A stretch of DNA of 64,000 bases, from the NCBI GenBank assembly GCA_025201365.1, contig JAIXMF010000003.1, forward strand, positions 806,001-870,000, given 5' to 3'. Position numbers and translations under genes: made by a program. The DNA is from Syncephalis plumigaleata (lineage: Eukaryota > Zoopagomycota > Zoopagomycetes > Zoopagales > Piptocephalidaceae). Shown here piece by piece: positions 10,741 to 24,276 of this stretch. The notes under the pieces were generated by a model. The model had not been told where the DNA came from. It saw only the letters and a list, made by a program, of their open reading frames with translations, and made no database searches. How positions within the stretch are numbered: the stretch's first letter is position 1; every line of letters starts with the position of its first letter.

Positions 10741-13700
10741 ATGGCCACTTCAGCAATTAAACGAACGAACAAACAACGGGGCAAAGGTGGAGATGCCAAA
10801 AAGACTAGCTTAAGCGGTCGCAATAAATCCAGCGCCAAAAAGTCCAAGTCTCGCAAATCAGGTTCAACAACAGCAACTAATGGTAAAAGAACTCGTGACA
10901 CAACGGTAGCTGAGGAACGAGCAAGTTCCGAGGGCGAGCTCTCTGATGAGGATATGGCGTATTTCAATGAAGCCGAGCTGAAAGAGTTTGGATTTTTATC
11001 AAACATGAATGCGGAAAGCCTATCCAAGTAAGTGGAGAATGCGTCATAGCTACATAAAATATAGACAATTGATGCTGTACTATTTATTCTAATAGTCAGG
11101 AAAAAGGAAAGCGAAAGAAGAAACAATCTAAATCTGAAGATATATCACGCGCAAAGCAGAATAGTAATAATAGTAGCAGTGATGATGATGATGATGTATC
11201 GGACGATGCTTTAGCAGCATATGAGGAAGCACCACGTAAAGGTGAATGGAATAAACGGGAGGAACAACATGGCCGACTAGGCTTGCCTATCAAATTACCT
11301 GATGGTCGAGTGCAACGAGGAGCGGTATTAGAAACAAACATGGGTAATTAAATCTAGTCTAATCAATAGTGATAGTTATGCTAATTTGTCTATTATCTAT
11401 TAGAATCGAGTGATGAAGAAGAGGATGAGGAAACAAAGCTACAGGCTAAACAGAAGGAACAACGAGAAAAGGAGAGACGAGAGAAGCGGATAGCCAAGGA
11501 AGAGGCAGCACTAGCTGCTCAGCAGGGTTTAAGCAGTAAAAAAGAACGACTCGCCTCCATTGCTCAGACTATCCTAGCTGATCCAGAGGCACAGGTAAAT
11601 AGTGAATAACAACAACAATAATAATAATAACCATAGTGAACAATAATTGATGAATAATACGTATATTGTATTAGATCTCGAAACTCAAAGTACTACGTGA
11701 AATGTCACAAGATCCAAATGAGAAAACACGTAAACTCGTCTATCTAACGCAAATGGCGGTCTATAAGGATATTGCTCCAGGGTAAGTGCTATTGAATTGT
11801 ACGCATAATTACCAAGCTTACCGGTCGTATAGTTATCGTATTCGTGAATTAACAGAACAAGAGCAAGCAGTCAAAGTAAATGGATTCTATACTATGTAAG
11901 AGTACCGATACTAATTTACACGTTGATAGGTATCGGCAGAACTGCGTAAATTGCGTAAATACGAGGAGACATTAGTATTCTATTATAGAACCTATATTGA
12001 TTCGTTATTACGTGAGATGAAAGGTGAGGGGGGAGAAGGCGCTAAACATCCATCATTAGCGTCCTATTTAGTCATAGTAACAAGCTAATGGTTTGTCGCT
12101 TGCTTATAGGTGGCAGTGATATGGATACCTCGCCTGGATCGATGAGCTACATTGTGACCAAGTGTATCTGTTCATTATTATCACATTTATCGCATTTCAA
12201 TTTCCGGTCCGAGCTAATTAAAGCAATTATGCAACGATTAGGAGCACGTCGATGGAGCGAGGTTTGTGTACAATTGGTAGATAATGATGAGCATGACGAT
12301 TAATATGTATACACGTTTGTGTCAATCTATAGGTTTCTATTATGGCGCAAGAAGTGGTGATAACCTTATTTAAAGAGGATGCATCTGGTGAGATTAGTCT
12401 GGAGATAGTAAAGGAAATTACGCATATGGTAAAGAAGCGCGACTACAACGTACATCCACAGGTAACTAAATAAATAGGGAGAACAAATATAATCATCTAT
12501 GATAGATAACTAATTAATACATCTTATTATACAAGGTATTGGCGACATTCTTCCATTTACGACTACGGGATGAGCTACAGAAACCGACAGATGATGATGC
12601 TTCTTCCAATAGCAAGGACAAGAAACGCAAGAAGGATAAGGTTCATTTAACGAAGCGTGAACGTAAACGACGTCGTGTACAAAAGGAGGTGGAGAGTGAG
12701 ATGCGCGAGGCCGAGGCCGAGTATACACGAGAGGAACGCGAACGCATGGTAAGGAAACATCGGTATAGCTTTAGTAGCAAATGTATTTATAGGATAACCC
12801 ATGAATATCATCTAGTATAATGAAACACTGAAAATGGTATTTGTCACGTATTTCCGTGTGTTAAAACAAGGCAACGCATCACCTTTACTACCGGCAGTAT
12901 TAGAAGGTCTAGCAAAGTAAGAGAAATGCTATTGTGTTGTATTAATCAAGATATGCTAATCAATATCTCCTATGTACTATGATAATGTAGATTTGCCCAT
13001 CTTATTAGTGTAGATTACTTTGAGGATCTTTTAGCATTACTTAAGAAGATTATGCTTCATTATCATCCGGATTACAAACCCGATGAGCAAACATTGAACG
13101 ATAAGAAGGGTAAGCGACGTCATGCCAAACTGATTGGTGGTGAACAGGCGACAGATGCCTCGAATGCCACTAGTGCCACAGGTGTCAATGACATACAAGG
13201 ACAATCAGAAACACATGATCAAAATGGCGATGCAGTACGTATGCCATTACTTTGTCTAATTACAATTGCACAAATATTATCGGGACATGGTAGGTTACAT
13301 TTGCTTATTATTATTAATAAGCATAGCATTTCTTGTACTAATGGTTACTAATACTCATCAATAGGCGAGGCACTTAGTTATGACTTGAAAGAGTTCTACG
13401 CATTACTCTATACACTGTTATTCCCTATTGCCATGAAAGCGAGTGCCTCCGAAATAATACACGATGAATACAATAATCAGCAGAGTCAGAAGACACATCA
13501 GCGTAAATCTACGAATTCAGATGATAAAACGGAGAAGGCAACGAGAGCAGCCACCGATACTGAATTAGTGATGCGTGGTCTAGATGTTCTTTTATTACAA
13601 CGCAAACATGTAATTATCAAACTACTATTGTTATTATTATTACAATTAGTTATCCTAATCACATATTGTATTGCATTGTTCTATCTATTTGTGGTGCTAT

Positions 13701-14198
13701 AGATACCGGTAGAACGTGTGGGTGCATTCCTTAAACGTATGGCTATGGTATCGTTACATATGTCACCTGTTATGGCCACCGAGGTATTGGATCGGATACG
13801 CACAGTGATGACGGCAAGTGTTTTCTCTCTCTCCCTCTCTCTTTTTCCTACGCGTCTATTAGCATTTCCATCTAACCATTTAGATAATAGAGACGACAAC
13901 AGCTGGATGCATTATTATCGGACGAGGAAGGTCGTATGGGTAATGGTGTATATCAAGCTACTCTTGATGATCCCGATCTATGCAATCCAATGGCCACTAA
14001 TCTATGGGAACTAGCCCTACTCAAGGTGAGTAGATAAATCAACCATCTATAAACTAATCGCTTATTTGTGTATTTATTTATATATGATAGGACCATTATG
14101 ATCCTAAAGTACGACAAATGACGAATACGCTTTTACAATTACGCTCTACATCGCATCATAATGCATCTCGTACTCATCATAGCACTTCTCGTTCATAG
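10741..14198 (+). CDS. NOC3: nucleolar complex protein 3 (ribosome assembly, NOC3/CBF family)
   Basis: Noc3 works with Noc2 in nucleolar and nucleoplasmic transport of 60S pre-ribosomes and has also been linked to DNA replication licensing in yeast. Fifteen exons join in frame to 816 residues, with no frame break: 10741-11027, 11096-11343, 11404-11594, 11675-11781, 11833-11875, 11930-12023, 12110-12261, 12333-12461, 12536-12748, 12816-12916, 12991-13289, 13365-13609, 13703-13813, 13903-14025, 14091-14198. The N-terminus is Lys-rich. The Noc3 N-terminal domain carries [13 protein letters not shown] and [19 protein letters not shown] (about residues 276-320). The CBF/Mak21-type domain occupies roughly residues 490-800 and contains [17 protein letters not shown] Lys/Arg block ([10 protein letters not shown]) lies near residue 440. 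Intron 13 uses a GC donor. The protein is of usual family length. Confidence 0.94.
13814..13902 (+). other. GC-AG intron in NOC3
   Basis: Only a cut at ACG|GCAAGT (donor at 13814) and CAACAG|CTG (acceptor at 13902) keeps the frame from VMT into [13 protein letters not shown] donor four bases away would shift the frame. GCAAGT is the usual extended consensus of GC-AG introns. The intron contains a CT-rich tract. Confidence 0.75.
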
Positions 14199-15648
14199 GA
14201 ATAAAGAATGATTACATTTTAGAGCAGATGTGAGTTATCAATGGCAATAACATAGAGTTGAGTAGATTAGAAGATTCAGGTATATATACACGTTTTGACA
14301 GGGATTGTGTTTCTCTCTCCTCCCCCTCTCATATTCGCGCTCATCGTGTTTTGTCCAACGTCAAAGGTCAGTGGAAAGTGACAGTTGCCATTGAACCAGT
14401 TTCACCGACTTATACCACTCTCCCTCATTCGCAGTCAGTCCAATCAGATGCTTTCACTTCTTGCATCACTGCCACTTCATCCACATGAAGCATAAGGGCG
14501 CAAATCTTAGTGAGTAGCAAAAAGTATCACTATCGCAGACATTCTTTTGTTTTCCTCTCTCTCTCTCATTCACTCACTCATTCTGTCTCTCTGTCTCTCT
14601 ACTTGTAATAGTCGACTGTATTCGTAGTAGTAGTACTATCACAGCAATCATTACACTTATTTACTAGCCGTGGTCAGTAATATGATAAGCGACTTCTAAT
14701 CCTACTTGAACACGAGTGTTATGCGTTTCATCCGGACTTGTCAGCTTACACCGCCACCACTCTAACTATAAAACACCGCACCTACTGGCATTCTTCCTCC
14801 ACCTATCCAACTCTATTTTTGCCTATATTCAAGAAGCTGGTTGATTCTCATTCTTTCGCTTTATTCATTTATCGCCTGCAGATACCTATTTTATTTGAGG
14901 TAAGTCTATTCGAACGAGATGGGATGGCGATAGTGGATAGTGTGTACAAGTGTACAAGTGTACGGGTGTACGGGTGCGGGTATATGCTTGTACGTTTTAT
15001 TTAGAAGCATATACCAATGATGAATGACTCGGTTTATGCTCACGTTGAATAGACACTATACAATATCATATCAAACGAGAGATACACGCGATAACATCGT
15101 TACAGCTACGTTAACAGTGAGATAACACGAGTGGAATAGTGTCAATATGGTTGTTGCTCTATATAATGGTGCTTGACACTATCAATGCTACCCTACTCTA
15201 CTCTACTCTAAGATACACGTGCTCTCTCTCTCTCTCTCTCTATCGCATAGCATTTCCTGTATATATGCGTACATGCGTATCATGCGAGGTGTGTACATTT
15301 TCTAGTTTAGCATGACCGCCATCATCATAATAATGATGATACTCTAAGGCGAGTAGTACAACAGTCTATCTCTTTCTATCTGTCTATCTTTCTGTCTATC
15401 TGTCTCTGTTTTTAAACCGTATTACTTTCCTTCATTATTGCCATTATTGTTATTATTATTTATAGTGTATGTCTGTGTTTTAATTGTTACTTTAACGGTG
15501 TTTTAATATTGTATCTCAATTTGTATTACGCGTATATTCGCTCCTCTCTAGACACTGTCACGTATATATATATACATATATTGACCACTATTTCGCTAAC
15601 TCTATTGTAATTATTGATTATACCATCTTTATTGCTAATGCCGATACA
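14199..15648. other. long pyrimidine-rich intergenic/5' region of the 1705-residue gene
   Basis: Contains repeated CT/TCTG microsatellites (14550-14600, 15222-15242, 15365-15410), a TGTACAAGTGTAC/GGGTGTACGGG repeat near 14940-14985 and a TATATATATACATATATT stretch near 15563-15582. Short ORFs here have no domain. The CT tracts and their distance from the ATG at 15649 suggest a promoter and a long 5' leader, possibly with an intron (GTAAG near 14899). Confidence 0.4.
15222..15242. repeat. (CT)n microsatellite
   Basis: About ten CT units in the region upstream of the 1705-residue gene. Confidence 0.9.
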
Positions 15649-18600
15649 ATGTCAACGTCAAACTCATTCGAATTGGATTTCTTTTCATTATCTTCGATAC
15701 CTGACCTTGAACTAGATCTCAACTGGAACTCAATCTCTAGACCACCTATCATATCATCATCATCGACGTTCACGACCACCTCCGACGGCCTACTTGCACC
15801 TCCCGATTATTATACAGCCGCTGGTAATAGTCTTGCTCCATCAACGAATTGTAACAACGATCGAGGAGAGTTAGAACTATCTGGAGGATTAGGAGGTGAC
15901 ATTAGACTTTGTCTTACAGGAGTACCGCTTTATCATCCACAACGTACGCGTCCCTCGCCACCGGCAAATCGACGTCCCCGTTCTAATTCGTCACCTGCAA
16001 TAGTTGGAAGTATCTGGAGCTGCACGACACGCGCTACATCTTGTTCGCGGTATTCGACACCGTTAGCAACTACGCGAACTGCATCTACGCTAATGTCGCA
16101 ACCTACTGAATTGCCGGAAACCACTGTTGGCCATGAACTATTCGACCATGAAAGCATTATGGCCATGCTGGAGGGTTTGTCGGGCGATGTGAATATGAAC
16201 GGTCTATTTGACTTTAATCCACCTAGTGGCAATACAATGGGAACCGTCGCTTCAACTACTGCCGCTTCAGCAGTGAACACTCTACCGAATTCGCGGAATG
16301 CCAAGCGTCAATCCGCGCTAATGCATACAACTTCGTCGAATCAATCGGAAAGTCAACACTCGTCGCAATCGGGTAGTAGTAGGGGTCCGCGTAAGGAGCG
16401 TATACTATCGACAGCCCATATCTTTCAGGGTGATCCCATGGACGAGGAAGACATACGACGATGCAATTCACGACGTCGCGCGCATATTCTTCGGCAAAAC
16501 GCTCATAATGCCGCGGGCAAACGAACCGATTCATGCTCGCCTATTGATGCCAACTTTTTCCCTGAATTGCCCGAGGATCTACTAGGCGAAGAGATGGAGG
16601 AAGCGGAAGAGAAAAAGATTATGGATTTACGTGCATTCCTAATGCGTACTATTGGCGGTCAGCCTGGTGCTGGCGATGATGAAGGGCCGTGCGTTCCGTT
16701 TCCAGGAGAAACCACATCGGCCGCATCGTCCATTACGACCAATGTAACGCAGCTAAAACGAGGTAGATCTAATGCAGCAGCCGCCGTCGCTCCTCCTGCT
16801 GCTCCTATAGCATTACCAGTTGACGTTACGGGTGCATCTTCAAACAAGGCTAGTCTATCGATTGAATCGACAACGCGGGATGCACAAAATGGGCAAGTAA
16901 ATCATAATGACATTGCGCCAGATCAACAATCGGAAATCGAGTATGCCATGAACGATGAGGCGACCGAGAATCTAAAAGCAATGATTCAAGCGCTGGAGGC
17001 GGCAGGTCAGGATCCCGAGAAGATCGCTCGACAAGTGCACATTTTCCAGATCATCCAGGCTAATGTTGCGCATAACACGCAGCCACCGCATCGTCGTCTT
17101 AATGCAAAAGATATTGCTCGACAGGGAATTTCCGCGCCTCGTTACATTATTGGTTCCGCTCAGGTAGAGGTGCAATCGCTTCGTCGGCCATTAATCGACC
17201 CGAATGCAGGCTTGAACGACGATGCAGGAAGTGCATCCGGACGTCCGGATTCAACGAACGAGATGCCAAATGGAGGCGATTCACTACGCAAGCAGTTCAA
17301 GACATTCGGCAAGAAGATTAAGAGTACAATGGGCAAACGATCGAACAACGACGGTCGACTGATGCCGCATCTAACGATTGAACAGCAACGGGAGTATATC
17401 GAGCGTCAACAACAACTGCACGAGCAACTAGTTAATCAGATGAAGCAAGCGGCACTTGTCATTAATAGCGTGCTAGAAGGATCTACTGGTAATAATAGTG
17501 CGCCACGTATATCAGCGGAAACGGGCAATTTAGGCGCGATGTCTACACTGTCGCAACCATCACAAACGCAACCATCACGTTCGTTAGTACCAACAGGACC
17601 GGCACCGGGGTTTCTATGCAACGATTCGGCATCACAACGTTCCGGACATAGTGGTAATAGCAACGTTAGCAATACCGATAGTCGACACGGCGATAATGTG
17701 ACTCTAGTGGATGGTGCTACACCATTGCCCGCTGACAATGAAGAGATTACGGAGGAGGAGAATATACTACGACAGCAACAGCAGCATCTGCTCATGCAAC
17801 AACAGCAATTGCAACAGCAGCATCAGTATTTGCAACAACAATTGCTTCTATTGCAACAGCGACAAGCGCAGGAAGATGAGCAATCCGTCGGAGAGGATGT
17901 TCCATCAACGCAAGCGGTCAATACGGCACCAGAGAAAGCATTCAACGGAAATACACGCGAGACGTCGTTGAATAAAATGACGGCAGGTCTCGCTCCGGAT
18001 CCACAACGAATTTCGTCCACTTCCATTTCCGCGCTACTCCCTCCCGATCCAGCAACCATGGTGGTTGCCCACGAGAAAACCGCCAACAACTTTTATCGTG
18101 GCGGTCAAGGTGCCGCGTCTTCCATGGATTCATTGGTGGCGCAAATCACAGCGGCGCTAGATCCGAATCAACTCGACAGTAGACGTGGCGGCGGTACGAG
18201 CAATAGTACAGGCGCTGTAACTCCTAGTAACTTGCGCGATGAAGTTGTACTCGACGCTAAATCAGATGCTAACCAACAATCGGCGTCTAATTCATTGTCA
18301 TCAACGACACAAATGAACGAGGCTATACCACCGCCACCCGTTCATAGACCACCGCCTGCACCGTCTGATACGGAGATGCCACGAAAGAACTCGACAGGTT
18401 TACGTAGTACGGTGACCACCACAGTGGCTGGTTCCTATCGAGCAAACGTGTCGGGCACCACTGCCAATATTAATGCTGCTTCGAAGTCTGCCACATCAAC
18501 TGATTCTGCTATAACCGGTACTAGCATTACTGGTAATAGCACATCATCTCCAGCAGCATCAGCATCAAAGCTTGCATCTAGACAATCACAGCGATTCTCA

Positions 18601-20828
18601 CGTCTAATGATGCCTCAAACGCCTATCGTTGAAGCTGTATGGTCCACCACTGCAGCAACAACAACAGCTGCCACTACTACTACTACTACTAGTAATAATA
18701 ATATTGGACAGAAGAAACTAGTGCCTTTAGTAGAGACCACTGAAGATCAATCGACGACAGTCTCATCCCCACCGGCTGACTTTTTATTTGGTGGAGGTGA
18801 AGGAGCCGACAAAATGGAAGACATGGAGCATGCCGTTAATGATGGTGCAACTACCGCCATGTCGAAACAATCTACAGCAAAAGAGATCAATGAACAGGTC
18901 GCTTCATTAGCCACTGGATCAACATCTAATAAGAATAAGCCGTCCATCCCCAATGATAGCGATAACAACGCATCTACAATGGACGCAGCCGTGACTAATC
19001 ACGATCAGCATAATTCACCAAAGACATCCGGTAAAAGTGTAAAAGCGGCTACACTTGATGCGACAGATAAGAATAATCTACTTCAATTGCTACCGGCATT
19101 ACAGACTGTGTCGCCATTTACATTATTGCCTGAATTACAACTAAATGGCGTATCTAATAATCAGGCGAATGATAGTAATAATCGGGGTAAATCATCACTA
19201 TCAAAGTCATTATCAACATCTGATTACGATAATACAATGGATTTCTCTGATGAATACGATGAGGATCACGACCATTCAAGCGGTAGTCCAAATGAATTAC
19301 AAGCGAACGACAGTAATGGAGAAGAAAATGAAGATGAAGAATTCGATAAATCTAGTGATAACAACGAGAACAACGGCGAAGATGATGAAGACGAGGGCGA
19401 TGATGCGAGATATGAACTAGATACGGATCGAGGTCGTGCCATTAGTCAAACAAACACTTCCCGACGTGTAGGAGAACATCGACGAGAAAGTCATAGTCGT
19501 AGTCGTAGTCGTAGTAGAACACGTAATGGTCGCTACAGTACAGGACGGCATCGTAATAAGCGTGAGACTAGCGGCATCTTCTCTGCTGTTCGTTTACGTA
19601 AGCGTGACTCGGCCATGTCCGTGTGGAGCGTGGATGTCCCCGATCAAACACCTCTGCCTGTGGCACCACCACCAACTGTTCCACCTGTACCTCGACTAAC
19701 AGCGGAAATTGTCACTTTACCTGGATCATCTGACAAAGCAGAGACAGGTACAAACGTAGATTCAGAGACTACTATTTCTCCAGGCACTAGAGTGATGAGC
19801 AATACAATCAATGCTGCATCAGAATTAAGCCTAAACTACGAGAACTCGAGTGTCGAATGGGAGCCACGACCGACACTTGCACCTGTCACTAGTAGCAGCT
19901 TAACTGGCAACTCAGTCTCGGATGAAGCAGCCGTTAGAGGCATCAGTTCACCGACCAATCCAGCTCATGCTATCAACGATATGTTGCAACGCTTGGCAGA
20001 TACTAATCCGGAATTGTTAAGCGAAGGCTATACTGGATCAATCTTTGATTTATGGGCCGGCGATAATACTCAAGGGGAGAATGATGACGAAGATGATGAG
20101 GCAGAAGATACGGATAGATTTGACGAAGCTACCATGTCAAGTCCAGCGCAATACGGTAATCATCGGTCTAATCCTCGTCATCATGAAGCGGCCATTAGTG
20201 CAAATGTAAAACCTATCTCATTATTGAATCGATCACGTTCAGTTACGGTAAGTTGTCACATAATAGAATACAGGCAATATGTGAGTCACTTACAAATAAG
20301 TAAATATAGACAACGACCAACTCATCGACGCGCGAGGCCACTTACCGTCGTATACATACTAGCAATGGTGTATACACACCCATGTCGGCTGGTTACACGG
20401 CCACCGGCACTCCAATCGATAGCTTCCCTCATTTATCACGAGCACGCGCAGCCACCGTCGATACTATCACTGATTCGATCAATCATCGCCGTACTGCTAG
20501 TAGTCATAATGGTGAACGATTAAGGGAAATATCGACCGATAATGAACCTAGTACCGATTTATTCTCAGTAATGGCTAGTAGTATCATTGGCAATGATGCC
20601 ACTACACGTACTCGTACAAGCACAGGTACAAGCATTGACAATCCATCAACAAGTGATAGTAGTAATAATAACACGAATGAATCGACCACAACAACAGCGA
20701 ATAAAGATACAGCCGAACAGGAATCGGCAGACAGTACCAACAACGAGACTAATTCTCGTAAAAAAACAAATGCCGCATCAACTACGGCAAAACTAGATGA
20801 TCTAATGAAGGAGCTAGTATGCGTTTAG
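15649..20828 (+). CDS. very large disordered protein (1705 residues), function unknown
   Basis: Exon 1 (15649-20247) is open for 1533 codons. One intron (20248-20309) joins in phase 0 to exon 2 (20310-20828), giving 1705 residues. I recognise no folded domain. In order the protein has: an acidic/hydrophobic N-terminus (SFELDFFSLSSIPDLEL); a basic patch near residues 265-285 (DIRRCNSRRRAHI); an acidic helix near 310-330 (EEMEEAEEKK); a basic helix near 550-565 (FKTFGKKIKSTMGK) followed by a Gln-rich coiled-coil-like stretch (IEQQREYIERQQQ); a poly-Gln/Leu tract near 708-745; a proline-rich patch near 895; an acidic Asp/Glu/Asn block near 1200-1265; an RS repeat (HSRSRSRSRTR) near 1282; and a proline-rich stretch near 1345. 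This composition suits a scaffold, a transcriptional co-regulator or a cell-polarity regulator, but that is inference. A further exon after 20828 is possible, because GTATGC follows KELV. Confidence 0.82.
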
Positions 20829-21329
20829 AATTACATTTATTTTCTTACCCTTTCTATTATAATTGTTATTGTTATTTCCTTTCTCTTCCTCTTCCTCTTC
20901 CTCTTCTCTTCTGTCTGTCTATCTCTAGCCTTATCTCGCCTTCTTTTTATCTCTATTGTACGACATTTGACTAGCTAGTCTCACTATCTTATTATTATTA
21001 GTATAATACCATTATAGCATTAATAAACATATTAATCATTACACGTTAACACGATATACCATATGATAATAGGTAATCAATATTGTTTTTATTGGTTAGA
21101 TTAGATATAATTACAGCTAAAATATACGTAGAAAATAGCAATTAAGAAAAAGCAATAGAATATAGTGATTTATCAATGCTATGTTTATATCTATAAAGAT
21201 ATATTTTTATATAGAGAAAGGAGGAGAGAGAGAGAGAAGGAAAGACATTTCAATGCCTATTTATCCATTCAATAGGATTACTATACAATGTTATACTATT
21301 ATTGCCATTAAATGTTTCAACAAGAATAG
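20829..21329. other. intergenic region between convergent genes
   Basis: T-rich and CT-rich just after the stop at 20828 (CTCTTCCTCTTCCTCTTCCTCTTC near 20882-20906), then AT-rich with AATAAA-like signals. A GA tract lies at about 21222-21240. No gene. Confidence 0.45.
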
Positions 21330-23751
21330 TTAATAGAATAAAAAGTCAAAATCCTCTCGTTCCATCGTGTGTTCATTCACCTGTATCGTTACTGATCCAT
21401 CAGGATTAGCACGAGTAGAATCTGTATGAGAAGAGTGTGAACCATGTTGATTATCCATTTTACGATGATGATGATGATGATGATGATGATAATATTGATC
21501 TACATGCTCATAATCGTAATAACTATTACGATATCTAGAAGTAGTAGAAAATGAAGGTGAAGGTGAAGGTGATCTAAGCGTAACCACTGCAGAGAACGGA
21601 CCTGTAGGATTGACAGTGACACGTGACAATCAAGTGATCGTCGTCGTCGTCTAAACATACATGATGATTTACGTGGTTCACCGGTTTACGTACAACTACT
21701 TCAGTAAGCCATACTGATTTATCATTATTATTATTATTATCAGTAGTAGTAGTAATATTGTCATTAGTATTGCTAGCTTCTTGAGTCTGCCATGCATCTG
21801 TATGACTAGTAGATGACTGTTCATGTTCCGGTTTTTGATCAGGCCATAAATACTCTTTTCGTAAAGTTGAAGGTGACAAGGATGCTCTTGCAACATTGCT
21901 ATTATTGTCACTATCATCTATATCCATATCAAATTCTCTCTCCAATAGTCTACTTGCATAGTTGTCCATTGTCATGCTGTCCTTCTCACATAAGAAGGTC
22001 TAGTTGATGTTTCACGTAGATACTCGTTGGATTTATACGTCGATTCTAGTGATTCATTACTACTAGACTCGTCTATCAATGAATAATGTCGCTGTTGTTT
22101 GTTCATACGTGCATTATCCAATCCTATAACATAACAATAATAAGCATTCTATCTTATCTGTATTGTTTATAGAGTATAGATCATACCTTTCACGATAAAT
22201 GTTGGCTGCAAGGATGCATCATGAGATACTATTGCTTCAGGATGACTAGTTTCATTACTGTAATGACGATTTGTCATTATATAGCTGCATTCTTTCGAGT
22301 AAGAATTCCTATTTAGCGCGGGTTCTTTCATTTCCTTGATCTCTTCCTTAGAATCACGATCATAGGTGAGACCTCGTCGCATTCGCCAATATTGTTCATG
22401 TCGTATGAGGGTGAGTCGCGTTCCACTATTTCAGGATCACATCGATGTATTGAATAATACTCGGCCCTATCAAACATGTTATTGGGATCGAAGGATGAAG
22501 TAGTGAATGTGCTGTGTGGATTCGATGATGGCTGCATTTGTTTATCTACATTATTATATTCGTTATATGTTATATAGTTATTATATTACTATAATAGCAA
22601 TAATACTTACCAGAAAATGACGTATAATTCCTAAGTATGGATGTTGTTTATGACGAGTATATCGTTCATGTCGATGATGTCGATGCAATTGATGTGTTCA
22701 TTATGCTGCTGATGTTGCTCCAATCGATCACGCGTCGAGTAGTGTCTTACATGTGAAGATGACTCGTAATATAAATCTGATGGATTATATCGAGATCTTA
22801 TTGCAACATTACTATTATAATGATAGTCTTCATTATCCTGCCAAGTTGACCTAGAATGATATTTCTAGTCAATTTGATTATTAGTCATTGTCTATAATTC
22901 ATCTATACGTGTGTGTATAATATGAGCTTACCGAGGCATGTTGACCACGAATACGTATTTTCCCTACAGGATTTGTCTCGAAATGACTTGATTGTTCGTC
23001 AAATCCTATTGTTGCTGCTCATCTACATCATCAGTTGAGCATAATGATGATGATGAGAAAGAAGAGGAAGAGTGCTACTACTAATGGTTATAGTATTAGG
23101 AGTGGATACTTCACAAGATGATCTTTGTGATGTTGTTGATGTGTCTTCTTTCGATCTATTCGTCGATGGATTGGATACCGATACAGTGAATCGATTATTA
23201 AGAAATCTGAAGCGATTGTATTGAACCGGACTATGACGAGCATCATTGTTTGCAGGGGATGCGCTGTCATCTTGGATGGATGACTGGGACAATGTCGAAT
23301 CGACAAGCAATGGTGCTTTGTTCGATGTGGAGGAATCGATTTGATGCGACAAAGTGCATGCAGTCTGATTGGCAGGTTCTACAGTTGACTCGGCATTTGC
23401 TGTCCATTGATCAATTGTAGATCCATTGGTAGTATTACATGATATGGCATGAGACGAGTGATTAATGTTATGATAAGCATTATCATCAGGTATACTATTG
23501 GCTGTATCATCTTGTGCGACCATAGTGATGTCAAGCATGGCAAGCATTGGGGTCGTATTATTGTCGTGATAGTGATGATGATGATGATGACGAATATAAT
23601 AATCGCGTAAATTGGGCCCTGATACTACAGTTGAGGTAGCATTACTACATGGTGGCTGCTCCTTTCCGGTCAGTTCTCCCGAGTGTGAGGTGTGTTCGTT
23701 GGGCTCATCCCACAACACTGGTTCTTCACCAATCAGCCCGTCCCATTCCAT
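21330..23751 (-). CDS. His/Ser/Asn-rich disordered protein, many frame breaks
   Basis: The minus-strand ATG at 23751 begins MEWDGLIGEEPVLWDEPNE. Low-complexity sequence follows, with His runs (a run of six His near residue 55) and many Ser/Thr/Asn, then KIRIRGQHAS ending at a GTAAG donor near 22930. The next exon has YHSRSTWQDNEDYHYN and an Arg/His block (HRHHRHERYTRHKQ). Later exons have EIKEMKEPALNRN, YASRLLEREFDMDID, and finally TIQVNEHTMEREDFDFLFY ending near 21330. At least six places need a -1 frame change (for example near 22705, 22395, 21980 and 21620), so the locus cannot be called as one clean CDS. I recognise no family. The EDFDFLFY end looks like a short conserved acidic/aromatic motif. 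Confidence 0.55.
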
Positions 23752-24276
23752 GCTGTGCGTTGAGGAAAGAGGTTAGACGTTTGAAATATCAGTAGCGTGA
23801 ACGATAACAAGGAAGTAAGAGAAAACTCGTTGACCGCTAAGGTGATAATTATGCATACTAAGCCTTGATTGTATGCTTGCAGTTCAAGGCTAACGCCAAC
23901 GAAATAACTTTTGTCGTTGCTACTACTACTGCTACTGCTGCTACTGCTACTGCTAATACAAGTTACAAGACTTGGTTGGGGAGTGTACGAGTAATTCAAC
24001 TGTCAAAGTAATTGTCGTAAGGTCGAGTAGAGTAAATAAATGGAAAGAGAAGAAAGGGGTAACACATGGTAACTTATAGAAAAGTTGATCAGTTCCGATT
24101 GTAATGTGAATCAAATTAACGTGATCTTCTGCACTATGTGCCTCACGCAGTACGCGGTTCTGCAATGATGATCATCAACCACAATAATACTACTAACAGC
24201 ATCATCATCGTCACCTGAGAGGGTTACTATTTGTTTATTTCTCCTTGCTCAGTTGCTATCTCTTCCTATTTGTTTA
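23752..24276. other. promoter-side intergenic region of the minus-strand His-rich gene
   Basis: Contains a GCTACTACTACTGCTACTGCTGCTACTGC trinucleotide tract near 23918-23952, which makes a poly-Ser run in one frame. No supported gene. Confidence 0.35.

Noticed and set aside
14258-15004. Short plus-strand ORFs upstream of the 1705-residue gene
   Set aside because: Made by microsatellites and pyrimidine tracts. No motif or splice structure.
16256-18968. Minus-strand ORFs within the 1705-residue gene
   Set aside because: Shadows of the long continuous plus-strand frame.
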